Below, in pieces: positions 6,527-7,948 of a stretch of 7,948 nucleotides of DNA. Position 1 is the first letter of the stretch. Every line of letters starts with the position of its first letter. The translations under genes were made by a program, and so were the position numbers. Location: the NCBI GenBank assembly GCA_041486365.1, contig JBGPLH010000144.1:1-7948 (forward strand), written 5' to 3'. The notes under the pieces are model-generated. The model saw only the letters and a program-made list of their open reading frames with translations, did not search any database and had not been told where the DNA came from. The stretch comes from JBGPLH01 sp041486365 [NCBI: Thermodesulfobacteriota bacterium]. GTDB taxonomy: Bacteria; JAUYMQ01.

Positions 6527-6552
6527 GCGTCGAAATGCAGCAGGACGAAACG

Positions 6553-7269
6553 ATGGACCTGAAGGGCGCCGTGACGATCCTCACGGGAGCGAGCGGCGGG
6601 ATCGGGGCGGCGACGGCGGCGCGGCTGGCAGGGGCCGGCGCGAGGCTGGCTCTCGTGGCCCGGAATCCCGGCCGCCTCGATCGCGTCCTGGAGGATGTCG
6701 CCGCCGCGGGCGCTGAGGCGATCGCGCTCCCGGCGGACGTCACGCGCTCGGCCGACGTGCAGGCCCTCGTCGAGGCGACGATCTCGCGCTTCGGGCACGT
6801 GGACGTGCTCGTGAACGCGGCGGGAACCTTCGCGACGGCCAATATCGCCGACGAGGACGAGGGAAGCTTCGATCGCCAGATCGCCGCGAACCTGAAGTCC
6901 GTCTTCCTCGCCTGCCGCGCCGTCCTGCCGTACCTCGTCGCCCGGCACTCCGGACACATCGTGAACGTGCTGTCGATCGCCGCCCGCGAGGTCTTTCCCG
7001 GCAACGCGGCCTACTGCGCGTCGAAGTGGGGCGCGCTCGGGTTCACGCGCGTGCTCGCCCAGGAGGCGCGCGCCCAGGGCGTGCGCGTGACCGCCGTCCT
7101 CCCCGGCGCCACCGACACGCCCCTCTGGGACGAGATCGACTGGGCCCCGGACCGCGCGCGCATGCTGCGCCCCGATGACGTGGCCCGGGCCATCCTCGGC
7201 GCGCTCACCGCCCCGCCTTCCGCGAGCGTCGACGAGATCGTGATCACCCCTCCCACCGGCGTCCTGTGA
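6553..7269 (+). CDS. classical short-chain dehydrogenase/reductase, candidate sepiapterin reductase
   Basis: An NAD(P)H-dependent oxidoreductase of 238 residues with a Rossmann fold. The dinucleotide motif TGASGGIG is at 11-18 and NAAG at 88-91. The catalytic tetrad is N113, S141, Y154 and K158 (YCASK). R37 after the second strand (LVARN) suggests NADPH. The C-terminal part (PGATDTPLW, MLRPDDVA, VDEIVITPPTG) resembles what I recall of Chlorobium-type sepiapterin reductase, but FabG-like reductases share much of it. Position directly after PTPS-II and folE makes reduction of the 6-pyruvoyl side chain the best guess. ATG 6553 is chosen because AGGA lies 7 bases upstream; ATG 6535 in the same frame would add six residues. 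The SDR family is certain; the substrate is inferred from context. Confidence 0.92.
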   Translation: MDLKGAVTILTGASGGIGAATAARLAGAGARLALVARNPGRLDRVLEDVAAAGAEAIALPADVTRSADVQALVEATISRFGHVDVLVNAAGTFATANIADEDEGSFDRQIAANLKSVFLACRAVLPYLVARHSGHIVNVLSIAAREVFPGNAAYCASKWGALGFTRVLAQEARAQGVRVTAVLPGATDTPLWDEIDWAPDRARMLRPDDVARAILGALTAPPSASVDEIVITPPTGVL

Positions 7270-7312
7270 GTCGGATTCATTCCCGAACCGGGTCCCGCAT
7301 GCCCGCCGCATA

Positions 7313-7326
7313 CTCCCGTCCGGGAG
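7313..7326. other. GC hairpin downstream of the reductase gene
   Basis: CTCCCG and CGGGAG are separated by TC, 43 bases after the reductase stop. A second small stem (CCCG, AAC, CGGG at 7282-7292) lies before it. There is no T run after either, so a standard Rho-independent terminator is not supported. The hairpin could still mark the 3' end of the operon transcript. Confidence 0.35.
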
Positions 7327-7340
7327 CAGCCGCTTGGGGC

Positions 7341-7370
7341 TTGACACGCCCATCAATCTCACGCTAGACA
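7341..7370 (+). promoter_or_regulatory. sigma-70-like promoter for the TetR-family gene
   Basis: A consensus TTGACA (7341-7346) is followed after 18 bases by TAGACA (7365-7370), a moderate -10 match. The area from about 7341 to 7396 is visibly richer in A/T than the rest of the window. The gene start lies about 95 bases downstream, leaving a leader with a GCGCC-GGAA-GGCGC hairpin (7408-7421). Confidence 0.55.
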
Positions 7371-7379
7371 TGTTTATAA

Positions 7380-7395
7380 GTTAGTGCTCACTCAC
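7380..7395. promoter_or_regulatory. imperfect palindrome, candidate TetR-family operator
   Basis: GTTAGTG and CACTCAC flank CT; six of seven positions are symmetric. It sits about 9 bases after the proposed -10, where a bound repressor would block initiation. TetR-family regulators commonly bind such short palindromes at their own promoters, so autoregulation by the gene that follows is the simplest idea. Confidence 0.4.
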
Positions 7396-7465
7396 CAGGC
7401 CGAACCGGCGCCGGAAGGCGCGCTCCGGACCCTCCCCGCGGGGGCCGGAAGCAGGCGAGGGCGTG

Positions 7466-7948
7466 ATGACCACGAAGCGCAGGCCGGCCTCGAACCGGGG
7501 ACCGGCGAAAGCCCGGCAGAGGCTCACCGGGCACGAGCGACGCGCGCACATCCTCAAGGCCGCCACCCGGGTTTTCGCCGAGCGGCACTATCGCTCCACC
7601 ACCCTGGGCCAGATCGCCGCGGAAGCGGGCGTCTCCGAAGCCCTCATCTGCAAGCACTTCACCACGAAGAAGCAGCTCTTCCTCGCCACGATCGGCGCCA
7701 CCGGCCGCTACCTCGCCGACAATCTCCAGAAGCTCACCGAGCGCTCCAACCAGCAGCCAATCCAGAGCCTTCGCGAGGCCTTCCGCTTCTATTTCGACTA
7801 CCTGAACCAGGACCGCGGCACGGCGCGGATGATCTTCCAGGTCTCGTCGGAGCTGGACGATAAGGAAGTACGGGACGCGCTCTCGGAGGCGCTGCGCCGG
7901 TCCGCCGCCATCATCCGGCGGGCGCTGGAGCTGGGGCAGGAGCGCGGC
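7466..7948 (+). CDS. TetR/AcrR-family transcriptional regulator (3' partial)
   Basis: A DNA-binding repressor with an N-terminal helix-turn-helix. 161 residues are visible and the frame is still open at the window end. After a basic 22-residue leader (TKRRPASNRGPAKARQRL), the TetR_N domain runs from about 24 to 72: ERRAHILKAATRVFAE, then LGQIAAEAGVSEALICKHF with the recognition helix, then TKKQLFLATI. The later helices (FRFYFDYLNQD, ARMIFQVSSELDD) belong to the ligand-binding and dimerisation domain, whose effector cannot be read. ATG 7466 has GGCGAGG 5 bases upstream; an adjacent GTG at 7463 is in the same frame. It is preceded by its own promoter-like sequence and palindrome, so it is probably a separate unit from the pterin genes. 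Typical length would be about 190-220 residues. Confidence 0.9.
   Translation, partial: MTTKRRPASNRGPAKARQRLTGHERRAHILKAATRVFAERHYRSTTLGQIAAEAGVSEALICKHFTTKKQLFLATIGATGRYLADNLQKLTERSNQQPIQSLREAFRFYFDYLNQDRGTARMIFQVSSELDDKEVRDALSEALRRSAAIIRRALELGQERG

Noticed and set aside
5560-7269. A 569-codon plus-strand open frame that appears to fuse a long N-terminal region to the reductase
   Set aside because: Up to about 6470 it is the out-of-frame shadow of PTPS-II and folE. Only the part from 6553 has a ribosome-binding site and matches the SDR family at its normal length.

Overview
The window is strongly GC-rich, with G/C-biased third codon positions and no genes of obvious phage or plasmid type. 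It reads as a chromosomal segment from a high-GC, probably Gram-negative-type bacterium of a less-studied phylum. The dispersed repeat whose translations read GSAGASPS, GGRGSCRA or REPRPP is something I associate from memory with Planctomycetota and some other uncultivated high-GC lineages. That placement is weak, and nothing here fixes the phylum.

Layout. (1) 1-3210, plus strand: the C-terminal nine-tenths or so of a DnaE2/ImuC-type DNA polymerase III alpha subunit, cut at its 5' end by the window edge. Its catalytic aspartates are intact, but its loops carry several in-frame copies of a short palindromic repeat and a four-copy heptapeptide array. (2) A GC-rich palindrome separates it from a convergent minus-strand gene for a two-CBS-domain protein (3284-3739). 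(3) 3904-7269, plus strand: a tight run of five genes. They encode a membrane family-2 glycosyltransferase, a PTPS-I/QueD-type tunnel-fold protein, a PTPS-II (mammalian-type 6-pyruvoyl-tetrahydropterin synthase) protein, GTP cyclohydrolase I, and a classical short-chain dehydrogenase/reductase. (4) 7270-7465: a non-coding leader with a sigma-70-like promoter and an imperfect palindrome. (5) 7466-7948: the start of a TetR-family repressor that runs off the window.

How the genes fit together. GTP cyclohydrolase I makes dihydroneopterin triphosphate from GTP. PTPS-II converts this to 6-pyruvoyl-tetrahydropterin. A reductase of the SDR type (sepiapterin reductase in known pathways) completes tetrahydrobiopterin. 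All three steps have a candidate here in consecutive genes, so a bacterial tetrahydrobiopterin-type pterin operon is the best reading. The extra PTPS-I copy and the overlapping glycosyltransferase raise the possibility of a modified, perhaps glycosylated, pterin, but this is only inference. The dispersed repeat is the second notable feature: it has no stop codon in any of the six frames and appears mostly inside the polymerase gene.
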